64,000 bases of DNA from Pontibaca methylaminivorans (GTDB lineage Bacteria > Pseudomonadota > Alphaproteobacteria > Rhodobacterales > Rhodobacteraceae). Shown one piece after another: positions 8,692 to 16,598 of this stretch. Positions within the stretch are counted from its first letter, which is position 1; the number at the start of each line of letters is the position of its first letter. Made by a program: the position numbers and the translations under genes. The DNA lies in assembly GCF_900156525.1 (NCBI RefSeq), contig NZ_FTPS01000001.1, positions 1,612,001-1,676,000 of the forward strand. The letters are read 5' to 3'. The notes beneath the pieces are model-generated. The model saw only the letters and a program-made list of their open reading frames with translations, did not search any database and was not told where the DNA came from.

Positions 8692-9588
8692 TCAATCGCG
8701 GTGCCGCATCGCCTCGACGAAGGTGACGAAGGCTGGCGATGACAGCCTCCGGTTCGGATAGTAAAGGTGGTAGCCGTCCCAATAGGGGGACCATCCTTCC
8801 AGCACGCGCTGGAGCCGACCCCTCGCGATATGTGGCAGTGCGATTTCCTCCGGCACATAGCCAAGACCGTGACCGGCCAGCGCCGCATCGAGAACATGGA
8901 AGATGTTGTTGAAGACGAGCTGGCCGTCGACATTCACCTTGATCTCGCGGCCTTCCCGATCCTCGAACTCCCAGACATAAAGCCCGCCCGACGAGGGAAA
9001 GCGATAGTTGATGCAGTTGTGCTGCATGAGTTCCTGCGGCTTCTCCGGTATCGCGCGGCCCTTGAAATAGGACGGCGATCCCACGACGGCGAAGCGGAAA
9101 TCAGGCCCGATCCGGGCCGAGATCATGTCCTTGGCCAGTTGCTCGCCCATGCGGACCCCGGCGTCGAAGCGTTGGGTGACGATGTCGGTCAGGCCATTGT
9201 CGAGCAGCAGCTCGACCTTGATATCGGGGTATTTCGGCATGAAAAGCCTGAGCTTCGGCCACAGGATGCTGCTGATGGCATAGTCGGGTGCGTTGACGCG
9301 GATCGTGCCGGCGAGCTTGTCCCTCAACTCGCTCAGCGCGTCGATCTCGATCTCGATCTGGTCGAAATGCGGCCCGATGCGCTCAAGCAGCCGCTCCCCG
9401 GCTTCTGTCGGCGCAACCGAACGCGTGGTGCGGGTGAGCAGGCGGATGCCGAGCCGCGCCTCCAACTGGCGGACGGTATGGCTTAGCGCCGATTGCGAGA
9501 GGCCGAACCTTGCGGCCGCCCTGGTAAAACTGCCCTCCCGCGCGACCGCCAGAAAGGCGAGCAGATCATTGATGTTCTGGCGCGTCAC
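8692..9588 (-). CDS. LysR-family transcriptional regulator
   Basis: 298 residues with an N-terminal helix-turn-helix (AFLAVAREGSFTRAAARFGLSQSALSHTVRQLEARLG) and a C-terminal LysR substrate-binding domain (about 85-295). It looks like the subgroup that often sits beside oxidoreductase or efflux genes. The start is taken at GTG 9588, with an AAGGGA ribosome site about 8 nt upstream; a TTG at 9636 in the same frame would add 16 residues. It lies 64 bp past the tRNA-Leu 3' end and ends the minus-strand run hydrolase, cyclophilin-like protein, LysR. The likely targets are the ATTCATGAAT boxes at 11314-11390 (inference). Confidence 0.85.
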   Translation of the reverse strand: MTRQNINDLLAFLAVAREGSFTRAAARFGLSQSALSHTVRQLEARLGIRLLTRTTRSVAPTEAGERLLERIGPHFDQIEIEIDALSELRDKLAGTIRVNAPDYAISSILWPKLRLFMPKYPDIKVELLLDNGLTDIVTQRFDAGVRMGEQLAKDMISARIGPDFRFAVVGSPSYFKGRAIPEKPQELMQHNCINYRFPSSGGLYVWEFEDREGREIKVNVDGQLVFNNIFHVLDAALAGHGLGYVPEEIALPHIARGRLQRVLEGWSPYWDGYHLYYPNRRLSSPAFVTFVEAMRHRD

Positions 9589-9642
9589 CCGCGAATTCCC
9601 TTCATATCGGCGGGGACCATCATACCCGCAAGGCAATACCCA

Positions 9643-10053
9643 TCAATCGACCCGTTCGATCCGCAGGGCGATGGGGCCGGGCCGGTCGAAGATCGAGACG
9701 TCGCCCGTCACCTGCCCCAGCACGACGATACCGGGCCGGGGCACCCGCCCGTCGCGGTAATAGATGACGAAATCGCCCGAACTCCACAGGCCAAGGGTGC
9801 CGGCGGAAAAATCCTGCTGGCGGGGCAGGTCGGGCAAACCCGATGGCAGCCTGCCGGTCTTTTCCTGCCGCAGATGGTCGCTCATCTCGATGTTCAGCGG
9901 CAGCATGTCGGCCAGGGCACTTGCGGCCTTGTTGTCTGCCAGTTCGGCGGTGACTTCGCCCCAGTCCGAGGAAATGCGGATGCGTTCTTGTGCCATGGCG
10001 GCTCCCGCCAGTCCCAGTGCAAGGATGGCCGCGCTTAATAGCGGTTTCAACAT
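9643..10053 (-). CDS. exported cyclophilin-like fold protein
   Basis: 136 residues with a clear signal peptide (MLKPLLSAAILALGLAGAAMA, cleavage after AMA). The mature part (RIRISSDWGEVTAELADNKAASALADMLPL...) resembles the small cyclophilin-like beta-barrel family found in bacteria. Typical features are the N-terminal strand followed by a 'DN.AA.AL..MLPL' helix and the later DFSAGTLGLWSSGDFVIYY segment. Such proteins are often encoded next to alpha/beta hydrolases and LysR genes, as here. Peptidyl-prolyl isomerase activity is not implied. It sits 63 bp after the hydrolase gene, probably in the same transcript. Confidence 0.72.
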   Translation of the reverse strand: MLKPLLSAAILALGLAGAAMAQERIRISSDWGEVTAELADNKAASALADMLPLNIEMSDHLRQEKTGRLPSGLPDLPRQQDFSAGTLGLWSSGDFVIYYRDGRVPRPGIVVLGQVTGDVSIFDRPGPIALRIERVD

Positions 10054-10116
10054 GCGATGGTCCCCTGTCTGATCGGAAACGACGGGCCTGACCGCGCAGG
10101 CAGGCCCATCGCAATC

Positions 10117-11229
10117 TCAGGCGGCGAGGTGTTCGTTGAAGAAGCCGGCCAGCCTGTCGAACGGAATCTTGTCCATCTGATCATAGAGATCGACGTGATC
10201 CGCGCCCGGCACGATCAGCAACTCCTTGGGATCGGGGGCCGCCTTGATGACATCTTCCGAGTAATAGCGCGAATGCGCGTTCTCGCCCGCGATCAGCAGG
10301 ATCGGGCGGGGAGAGGCCATCTCGATATTCGCATACATCGGAAAGCCGAAGAACGCCATCGGGGTCGTGGCCGTCCAGGCCGTCGTCGAGTTGATGCTTC
10401 TGGGGTGGAAGCCGCGCTCCGTCCTGTAGAAGTCGAAGAAGGCGGCCAGAACCGGATCGGGGTTTTCGGGCAGTTCTTCGGGAAGGATGCGCTGCCCCTC
10501 CACCAGATTGCCGCTTTCATCGAACGGGACTTCATGAAGGCCGAGGGCATGGGTGCCGTTGTCCACGTCCGCCCAACGCTTCTGGCCGAGATAGTCGAGA
10601 ACCGCATGGCGCTGTTCGATCGTGTAGCTGTCCTGATGGCTGCGGCTGATGCTGCGCGAATCGCTGGTGATGGCCGTCAGGGCCATGCCGGCAAAGCCGC
10701 AGATCCCGATGATGCCGATGCGGTCGCGATCCACGTTCGGCTGCAGGCCCAGGCAATCCACGGCGGCACTGAAATCTTCGGTATTGATGTCCGGTGAAGC
10801 CACATGGCGCGGCTCGCCGCCGCTTTCCCCGGTATAGGACGGATCGAAGGCGAGCGTGACGAAGCCGCGTTCCGCCATGGTCTGCGCATAGCGGCCCGAG
10901 GATTGTTCCTTCACCGCGCCGAAGGGGCCGCTGACGGCCAGCGCGGGCAGGCGGTTTTCACCCCGGTTCTTCGGCAGGTAGAGATCGCCCGCGAGGGTGA
11001 TGCCGTAGCGGTTCGTGAACGTGACCTTCTGATGGTCCACATTCTCGCTGCGCGGGAAGGTCTTGTCCCATTCGTCGGTCATGGTCTGTGCCTTTGCAGT
11101 GGAAGCGTTGAATGTTGACGCTGCGCCAAGGGCGGCGATGCCGGCCCCGGTCAGCTTGAGCATGTTGCGGCGGTCGAGGCCGGCTGTCTGCCGATCGGCG
11201 GCAGGTTCGGTCTGGATAGGCTGGGTCAT
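10117..11229 (-). CDS. Tat-exported alpha/beta hydrolase
   Basis: 370 residues. The N-terminus has a twin-arginine signal (LDRRNMLKLTGAGIAALGAAS...AKA) and the mature part is an alpha/beta hydrolase of the dienelactone-hydrolase-like, YcjY-type group. Seen are GDLYLPKN, ALAVSGPFGAVKEQ, FDPSYTGESGG, the nucleophile-elbow region DRIGIIGICGFAG (Cys-Gly in place of the usual GxSxG), and GADHVDLYD with the final His. Just after GICGFAGMALTAI, the stretch between SDSR and SYTIEQ is shorter than I expect for the family, by roughly a dozen residues. The gene may carry a small in-frame deletion, or be a short natural variant. The substrate is unknown. Confidence 0.8.
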   Translation of the reverse strand: MTQPIQTEPAADRQTAGLDRRNMLKLTGAGIAALGAASTFNASTAKAQTMTDEWDKTFPRSENVDHQKVTFTNRYGITLAGDLYLPKNRGENRLPALAVSGPFGAVKEQSSGRYAQTMAERGFVTLAFDPSYTGESGGEPRHVASPDINTEDFSAAVDCLGLQPNVDRDRIGIIGICGFAGMALTAITSDSRSISRSHQDSYTIEQRHAVLDYLGQKRWADVDNGTHALGLHEVPFDESGNLVEGQRILPEELPENPDPVLAAFFDFYRTERGFHPRSINSTTAWTATTPMAFFGFPMYANIEMASPRPILLIAGENAHSRYYSEDVIKAAPDPKELLIVPGADHVDLYDQMDKIPFDRLAGFFNEHLAA

Positions 11230-11539
11230 GGCAGGTTCTCCTTGTGGGGTTAAACATAAAGAGCGCCGGTTTCAGCGATTAGCCCGCCTGTGTCGCATGT
11301 GGTCATGAGTTGGATTCATGAATTGATCTGGCCGCACCGCGCGCATGGAGGCGTTATATCGCCGGTGGAATTCATGAATCCGATTCATGAGGTCATGCAA
11401 TTTGCACCGGCTAGTTGCTGGTTCGCGCCTTGCCTAGGTTCAGGCGCAGGACTGATCCGACATGGGCAGCATCATCGCACGCCCCGCACCACCGGATTCT
11501 GCCTGCCCGACTCCCGCAACCCCATGAAAGCGAAACGAC
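11230..11539. other. divergent promoter region with repeated ATTCATGAAT boxes
   Basis: 310 bp between the hydrolase (left) and MFS (right) starts, without a supported gene. It holds two copies of the perfect palindrome ATTCATGAAT (11314-11323 and 11370-11379) and a partial copy ATTCATGA (11383-11390). A related GTCATGAG lies at 11302-11309. The last two copies are 13 bp apart. This looks like a multi-site operator for a dimeric regulator, possibly the LysR protein at 8692. Confidence 0.55.
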
Positions 11540-12718
11540 ATGGCCGCCCGATCAACCGCGATTCCAACTCAGGAACGGCAAGCCAACTGGGGCGGAGTCC
11601 TTGCGATGTCGCTTTGCGTCTTTGCGCTGATCGCCTCGGAATTCATGCCGGTCAGCCTGCTGACCCCCATTGCGTCCGAGCTGAACATCACCGAAGGGCA
11701 GGCCGGGCAGGCCATCGCCATCTCCGGTGCCTTTGCGGTGCTGACCAGCCTGTTCATCTCGACCATCGCCGGCAGCCTCGACCGCAAGACCCTGCTGCTG
11801 GCGCTGACCGGGGTGATGGCGGTGTCGGGAACCATCGTGGCCATTGCTCCGAACTATCTGATCTTCATGTTCGGCCGGGCGCTGATCGGTGTCGTCATCG
11901 GCGGCTTCTGGTCGATGTCGGCGGCGACGGCGATGCGGCTGGTGCCGGCGGCGCAGGTGCCGCGTGCGCTGGCGATCTTCAACGGCGGCAACGCCTTGGC
12001 AACCGTGGTGGCGCCGCCGCTCGGCGCGTTCCTGGGGTCGATCATCGGCTGGCGCGGCGCTTTCTTCACCGTCGTTCCGGTCGCGGTGATCGTGTTCGTC
12101 TGGCAATGGGTCAGCCTGCCCCCGATGAAAGCCGGCCGCCAGCCGGGATCGGGCAACGTATTCAAGTTGCTGAAGCGGCCTCTGGTCGCGCTGGGCATGG
12201 GTTCGGTGGCGCTGTTCTTCATGGGACAGTTCGCGCTGTTCACCTACGTGCGCCCCTTTCTGGAGACCGTCACGCGGGTCGATGTCTCGACGCTTTCCCT
12301 CATCCTGCTGGGCATCGGCGTGGCCGGTGTCGTCGGCACCAGCCTGATCGGCATCTTCCTGAAGGACGGGCTTTACCGCACGCTGGCCGTCATCCCGGCC
12401 GGCATGGCCCTGATCGCGGTCATCCTGATCGCTTTCGGCTACAGCCTTCCCGTCACGGCCGCCGTGCTTGGCATCTGGGGGCTGATCGGCACGGCGGCGC
12501 CCGTCGGCTGGTGGACATGGCTGGCGCGTTCGCTGCCGCAGGATGCCGAGGCGGGCGGCGGGCTGATGGTCGCCGTCATCCAGCTTGCGATCACGCTGGG
12601 CGCGGTCACCGGCGGGTTGCTGTTCGACATGAGCGGCTACCGCATGACCTTCATCGCCAGCGCCGTGCTGCTGCTGGCGGCGGCGCTGCTGACGATGCGG
12701 ACCGCGAGAGAAAGCTGA
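11540..12718 (+). CDS. MFS efflux transporter (DHA1 / NepI-like)
   Basis: 392-residue inner-membrane protein with about 12 hydrophobic segments. The N-terminal half begins WGGVLAMSLCVFALIASEFMPVSLLTPIASEL, typical of the drug:H+ antiporter-1 group that includes purine-nucleoside pump NepI and arabinose exporter-type proteins. The DRKTLLL loop between TM2 and TM3 and the 'GRALIGVVIGGFWSMSAATAMRLVP' stretch (TM4-5) are also typical. It is divergent from the hydrolase across an operator-rich spacer. The substrate is unknown; detoxification or efflux together with the hydrolase is an inference. Confidence 0.85.
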   Translation: MAARSTAIPTQERQANWGGVLAMSLCVFALIASEFMPVSLLTPIASELNITEGQAGQAIAISGAFAVLTSLFISTIAGSLDRKTLLLALTGVMAVSGTIVAIAPNYLIFMFGRALIGVVIGGFWSMSAATAMRLVPAAQVPRALAIFNGGNALATVVAPPLGAFLGSIIGWRGAFFTVVPVAVIVFVWQWVSLPPMKAGRQPGSGNVFKLLKRPLVALGMGSVALFFMGQFALFTYVRPFLETVTRVDVSTLSLILLGIGVAGVVGTSLIGIFLKDGLYRTLAVIPAGMALIAVILIAFGYSLPVTAAVLGIWGLIGTAAPVGWWTWLARSLPQDAEAGGGLMVAVIQLAITLGAVTGGLLFDMSGYRMTFIASAVLLLAAALLTMRTARES

Positions 12719-12813
12719 AACAGGTGCAGCCGCTGAAGGATGGCAGCCTGTGGCTGCGCCATGCGGTGGAACGGCCCGCGATGGGGGCCGATTCATCGGC
12801 GGCTGGGTGTGTG

Positions 12814-12826
12814 GGGATAATATCCC
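12814..12826. promoter_or_regulatory. 13-bp dyad, possible upstream activator site
   Basis: GGGATA-A-TATCCC is a perfect inverted repeat about 80-95 bp upstream of the sigma-54-like promoter at 12908. That is the usual distance for an enhancer-binding protein. The role is inferred from placement only. Confidence 0.3.
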
Positions 12827-12907
12827 TTGCTTGCGCGCCTCGCCGGGACAGGCGTTCCGCCTTTCGCGCCGAAATAAGAATGGGGGGAAATTGTTTCCGC
12901 TTCGGCC

Positions 12908-12924
12908 TTGGCATAGATACTGCA
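12908..12924 (+). promoter_or_regulatory. sigma-54-like (-24/-12) promoter
   Basis: TTGGCATAGATACTGCA keeps the invariant GG (12910-12911) and GC (12922-12923) at exactly 10 bp spacing, and most of the TGGCA and TGC core. It lies 56 bp upstream of the ATG at 12980. If real, the five-gene operon that follows needs RpoN and an enhancer-binding activator, which is not encoded nearby. Confidence 0.5.
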
Positions 12925-12979
12925 TCAAGCCCGCCGTCATGTGCGGGGCATCTCATTTCCCGGATAGAAAGGTTGGAAC

Positions 12980-13540
12980 ATGGCCAGACTTGCATTGCGA
13001 GATATCGACAACGCGCCCGAAGACTCGCGTCCCCGGGTCGAAGCCGCGCAGAAGAGCAACGGCTTTCTTCCCAACCTGATCCGCGTGCTGGCCAATGCGC
13101 CGGTGGCGCTTGAAACCTATCAGACGGTCTCGGCGATCAACGGGCGTGCCTCGCTCAATCTTGCCGAGCGCGAGGCGGTCCAGATCACGGCGGCCGCGAC
13201 TCACGGCTGCGGTTTCTGCGTCGCCGGTCACACCGCCGTGGCCGAGAAGAAGGCAAAGCTCGACGCGCCGGTGATCGAGGCGCTGCGTGGCAAGACGGAT
13301 GTGCCGGATCCGAAACTGGATGCGGTCGCGCGTTTCACCGAAGCGGTGATCGCCACCCGCGGCGCGGTCGCGGACGAAGACCTGTCGGCCTTCAAGGCAG
13401 CCGGTTACGACGATCAGGCCGCGCTCGAGGTGGTCCTTGGCGTGAGCCTCGCGACGCTCTGCAATTTCAGCAACAACCTGGCCCAGCCGGCGCTGAACCC
13501 CGAGCTTTCGGCCTATGAATGGAGCCCCGCAGGCCAATGA
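12980..13540 (+). CDS. AhpD/carboxymuconolactone-decarboxylase-family protein
   Basis: 186 residues of the alkylhydroperoxidase-like AhpD fold. The core has LAEREAVQITAAATHGCGFCVAGHTAVAEKK, in which Cys-Gly-Phe-Cys and the following His are the redox triad of the family. Such proteins act as disulfide-based peroxidases or as partners of oxidation enzymes. It is the first gene of a five-gene operon and overlaps the acyl-CoA-dehydrogenase-like gene by ATGA. The start is supported by a ribosome site GAAAGGTTGG before ATG. Its link to the downstream flavoprotein and ABC importer suggests a role in breaking down an imported compound. Confidence 0.85.
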   Translation: MARLALRDIDNAPEDSRPRVEAAQKSNGFLPNLIRVLANAPVALETYQTVSAINGRASLNLAEREAVQITAAATHGCGFCVAGHTAVAEKKAKLDAPVIEALRGKTDVPDPKLDAVARFTEAVIATRGAVADEDLSAFKAAGYDDQAALEVVLGVSLATLCNFSNNLAQPALNPELSAYEWSPAGQ

Positions 13541-14610
13541 GCATCACCCTTCCACAGGATCTGTCCGGCTGGCTGGCCGATTCGGCGCAGGGGCTCGACC
13601 TTGGCGAGATCGGGGCGGAGGAGATTCTTCCCCGGCTCGCATCGGCCGGGCTCGCCCGTATCGGCGTGCCCGAAGCAGAGGGCGGCAGCGGCGGCGATGT
13701 CGTCGATGCCGTCGGTGCGGTCGCGGCGGTGGCGCGCGAAAGCCTTTCGGCGGCGTTCATCCTCTGGGGGCACCGCAGCTATATCGAATTTCTGCTTCAC
13801 AGCGACAACGCCGCCCTGCGCGGGCGGCAGTTGCCCGACCTTCTGGAAGGGCGCACCGCGGGGGCCTCGGCCCTGTCCAACGTGATGAAGTCGCTCGCCG
13901 GGCTCGAACCGCTCAAGGTCCGGGCGAAAAGCGAAAACGGGGCGCTGGTCGTTGACGGCAAGCTGCCCTGGGTCACCGATCTGCGCCGCGACGGGTTCCA
14001 TGTCGCGGCCGCCGCCGACGGGGCCGAAAGCGGTGCGCCGATGATTCTGGCGATCAGCCATGACGATCCGGGGCTTGAACGCAGCGCCGATCTCGACCTC
14101 ATGGCGATGCGGTCGAGCGACACGGCCGCGCTGACCTTCACCGGCCTGCGCCTGCCCGAAGACCGTATCATCACCCGCGACGCCCGGAACTGGCTGCCGC
14201 GCGTGCGCCCGTCGTTCATGGCCCTGCAATGCGGCATGTCGATCGGGCTTGCGGCGCGTGCGATCGACGAGGCCGAGGCGAGGGCGGATTCCGGGCGCGG
14301 CGTGCTCGGCCCCGACATCCGCGCCCTGCAGGCTGACCTTTCCGATGCCCGGTCCGCGCTTGCCGCCGGGCTGCGCAGCCAGGCTTTCGTCCGGCGCCCC
14401 GCGGCGCTGTTCGACCTGCGCATCCGCCTTGCCGGCATCGTCTCCGATGCCGTCGAGCTCGAGCTTCAGGCCGGGGGCGGGCGCTGCTATCTGCGCGGGC
14501 CGGGGGCCGATTTCGCCCGCCGCTGGCGCGAGGCGGCCTTCATCCCCGTCATCACCCCGAGCATCGTGCAGCTTCGCACCGAACTCGCCGCGGCACGGCA
14601 GGCGGCATGA
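13537..14610 (+). CDS. acyl-CoA-dehydrogenase-family flavoprotein
   Basis: 357 residues. The N-terminal helical domain has ASAGLARIGVPEAEGGSGGDVVDAVGAVAAVARES, and the middle beta domain and C-terminal helical bundle (ALQCGMSIGLAARAIDEAEAR) follow the family fold. It is shorter than catabolic acyl-CoA dehydrogenases (about 380-400). It sits with a sulfonate/nitrate-type ABC importer, which is the setting of the SfnB/DszC-like flavin monooxygenase branch and not of fatty acid oxidation. The start is ATG 13537, overlapping the previous stop, rather than an in-frame ATG at 13519. Its end overlaps the ABC ATPase start by 4 bp. The reaction cannot be told from sequence alone. Confidence 0.78.
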   Translation: MSITLPQDLSGWLADSAQGLDLGEIGAEEILPRLASAGLARIGVPEAEGGSGGDVVDAVGAVAAVARESLSAAFILWGHRSYIEFLLHSDNAALRGRQLPDLLEGRTAGASALSNVMKSLAGLEPLKVRAKSENGALVVDGKLPWVTDLRRDGFHVAAAADGAESGAPMILAISHDDPGLERSADLDLMAMRSSDTAALTFTGLRLPEDRIITRDARNWLPRVRPSFMALQCGMSIGLAARAIDEAEARADSGRGVLGPDIRALQADLSDARSALAAGLRSQAFVRRPAALFDLRIRLAGIVSDAVELELQAGGGRCYLRGPGADFARRWREAAFIPVITPSIVQLRTELAAARQAA

Positions 14611-15386
14611 GCGCCCCGCGCCCGGCATCGGTGCTGAGCGCCTCGGACGTGGCGCTGCGTTATGCGGATGCGCCGCTGCCGGTGCTGGCGGGTTTCAGCC
14701 TTGAACTTGCGGCCGGGGAGATCGTCGCGATCCTGGGCCCGAGCGGGGTCGGCAAGTCGAGCCTCCTGCGCGTGCTGGCCGGGCTGCAGGAGCCGGATTC
14801 GGGCCGGGTCGCTTTCGAGGGAGAAACCCTGTCGGGCGTGCACCCGCGCCTTGCCGTCGCCTTTCAGCAGCCCGGGCTGCTGCCCTGGCTCGATCTTGAG
14901 CATAACGTGGCCTTCGGGCTCGATTTCAAGCGCCAGCCCGAACTCGACCGGGGCGAACGGGCAGGGCGGGTCGCGCGCGCGATTGCCAAGGTCGGCCTGT
15001 CGGATGCGCGCAAGATGCGCCCCTCGGCCCTGTCCGGGGGCATGGCGCAGCGCGCCGCGCTTGCCCGCTGCCTGGCCCGCCAGCCGCGCGTGCTCCTGCT
15101 GGACGAGCCCTTCGGGGCGCTTGACGAGATCACGCGCGCCGGGATGCAGGATCTGCTGGTCGAGGTGGTGCGGGACTACGGCACCGCGGCGGTGCTCGTG
15201 ACCCATGACATCGACGAGGCGCTTCTCGTTTCGGATCGCGTCGTGCTGCTTGGCGGCGCACCGGCGGGGGCGCTTGGTGAATGGCGGATCGACCTGCCGC
15301 GCCCGCGCGGCGATCACCTGGCCGAGCTTGGCCGGATCCGCGTCGATATTCTTGAACATCTGCGCCGGGCCACACGGCCGAACTGA
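14607..15386 (+). CDS. ABC importer ATPase (sulfonate/nitrate/taurine type)
   Basis: 259 residues. It has Walker A GPSGVGKSS, Q-loop AFQQPGLLPW, signature LSGGMAQRAALARCLA, Walker B RVLLLDEPFGALDE and the switch His in VLVTHDIDEAL. The GALDEITR and QQPGLLPW motifs put it in the SsuB/TauB/NrtD branch. It forms an importer with the substrate-binding protein and permease that follow. It overlaps the preceding gene by ATGA and the next gene starts 24 bp later, so the three components and the enzyme genes are one transcript. Confidence 0.9.
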   Translation: MSAPRPASVLSASDVALRYADAPLPVLAGFSLELAAGEIVAILGPSGVGKSSLLRVLAGLQEPDSGRVAFEGETLSGVHPRLAVAFQQPGLLPWLDLEHNVAFGLDFKRQPELDRGERAGRVARAIAKVGLSDARKMRPSALSGGMAQRAALARCLARQPRVLLLDEPFGALDEITRAGMQDLLVEVVRDYGTAAVLVTHDIDEALLVSDRVVLLGGAPAGALGEWRIDLPRPRGDHLAELGRIRVDILEHLRRATRPN

Positions 15387-15410
15387 GCCGGTGCCGGAAA
15401 GGGAACCGCC

Positions 15411-16598
15411 ATGCCATATGAAGACAGCCTTTTCTCGCGCCGCGACATCCTGCGGCTCGCCACGCTTCTGACCGCCGCCGGCGCCGCGCCGCTGCTGCAG
15501 GCCCGCGCCGCCCGCGCGGATGAACCGGACGCGCCGGTGCGGATCGGCTATCTGCCGATCACCGATGCGACCCCGCTTCTGGTCGCGCATCATCAGGGCA
15601 TGTTCGAGGACGAGGGGCTGCAGGTCGAAAAGCCGATCATGTTCCGCGGCTGGTCGCAGATCCTCGAAGCCTTCCTTGCCGGGCAGGTCAACGTGGTGCA
15701 TCTGCTGTCGCCGATCACGGTCTGGGCGCGCTACGGCAGCCGCACCCCGGCAAAGGTCGTCGCCTGGAACCACACATCGGGTTCGGGGCTGACGGTTGCG
15801 AACAATATCGAAACGCTGGCCGATCTGGCCGGCACCACGGTCGCGGTTCCGCACTGGTATTCGATCCACAACGTGGTGCTGCAGAAGCTGCTGCGCGAAA
15901 ACGGACTCAAGATCACCATTTCCGGCAAGCCGGCCAAGGACGAGGTGAGCCTTGCGCTGATGGCGCCTTCGGACATGGTGCCGGCGATCGCGGCGGGCAG
16001 CATCAGCGGCTATATCGTCGCCGAGCCCTTCAACGCCGCCGCCGAGGTGAACGGCGTGGGCAAGATGCTGCGCTTTACCAGCGACGTCTGGAAAGACCAC
16101 GCCTGCTGCCTTGTCTTCATGCATGAAAGCGATCTCGAATCGCGGCCCGAATGGTCGCAGAAGGTGGTGAACGCCATGGTGCGTGCCCAGCTCTGGACCC
16201 GCGACAACCGGGCCGAGACGGCGCAGCTTCTTTCGTCGTCGGATCCGCAGAGATACACGCCCCACACGCCCGAGATCCTGGGCCGGGTTCTGGCCCCCTC
16301 CGAGGCGGAGACCGAGGAATATGTCGCGTCAGGCGTGATCCGTCACCCCGAATGGCGCGAACGCCGGATCGACTTTCAGCCCTATCCCTTCCCGTCCTAC
16401 ACGACCGAACTGGTCCGGCTGCTGAAGGAAACCGAGGTCGTGGGCAATCGCTCGTTCCTTGACGAACTGGAGCCGGACTTCGTCGCCGGCGATCTGGTCG
16501 AGGACCGTTTCGTGCGGCAGGCGGTCGAGGCGGCAGGCGGGCTTTCGGCCTTTGGCCTGCCCGAATCATGGACCCGCGAAGAGGTGATCGAGACATGA
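15411..16598 (+). CDS. ABC importer substrate-binding protein (NrtA/SsuA-like), Tat-exported
   Basis: 395 residues. The N-terminus shows a twin-arginine signal (SRRDILRLATLLTAAGAAPLLQARAARA) and the mature protein starts near DEPDAPVRIGYLPITDATPL. RIGYLPITDATPLLVAHHQGMFEDEGL and WSQILEAFLAGQVNVVHLL are typical of the nitrate/sulfonate/taurine/bicarbonate binding family (NMT1-like fold). It would capture the substrate in the periplasm. The ligand is not predictable here; neighbouring redox enzymes point to an organic sulfur or nitrogen compound. It overlaps the permease gene by ATGA. Confidence 0.87.
   Translation: MPYEDSLFSRRDILRLATLLTAAGAAPLLQARAARADEPDAPVRIGYLPITDATPLLVAHHQGMFEDEGLQVEKPIMFRGWSQILEAFLAGQVNVVHLLSPITVWARYGSRTPAKVVAWNHTSGSGLTVANNIETLADLAGTTVAVPHWYSIHNVVLQKLLRENGLKITISGKPAKDEVSLALMAPSDMVPAIAAGSISGYIVAEPFNAAAEVNGVGKMLRFTSDVWKDHACCLVFMHESDLESRPEWSQKVVNAMVRAQLWTRDNRAETAQLLSSSDPQRYTPHTPEILGRVLAPSEAETEEYVASGVIRHPEWRERRIDFQPYPFPSYTTELVRLLKETEVVGNRSFLDELEPDFVAGDLVEDRFVRQAVEAAGGLSAFGLPESWTREEVIET

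Noticed and set aside
8208..8933. N-terminal extension of putA in the same open frame
   Set aside because: The frame runs through the tRNA-Leu exons and intron on the other strand, has no similarity to PutA, and a ribosome site with TTG at 8207 explains the start.
9589..9636. TTG start adding 16 residues to the LysR regulator
   Set aside because: The GTG at 9588 has a better ribosome site and fits the usual LysR N-terminal length; not fully excluded.
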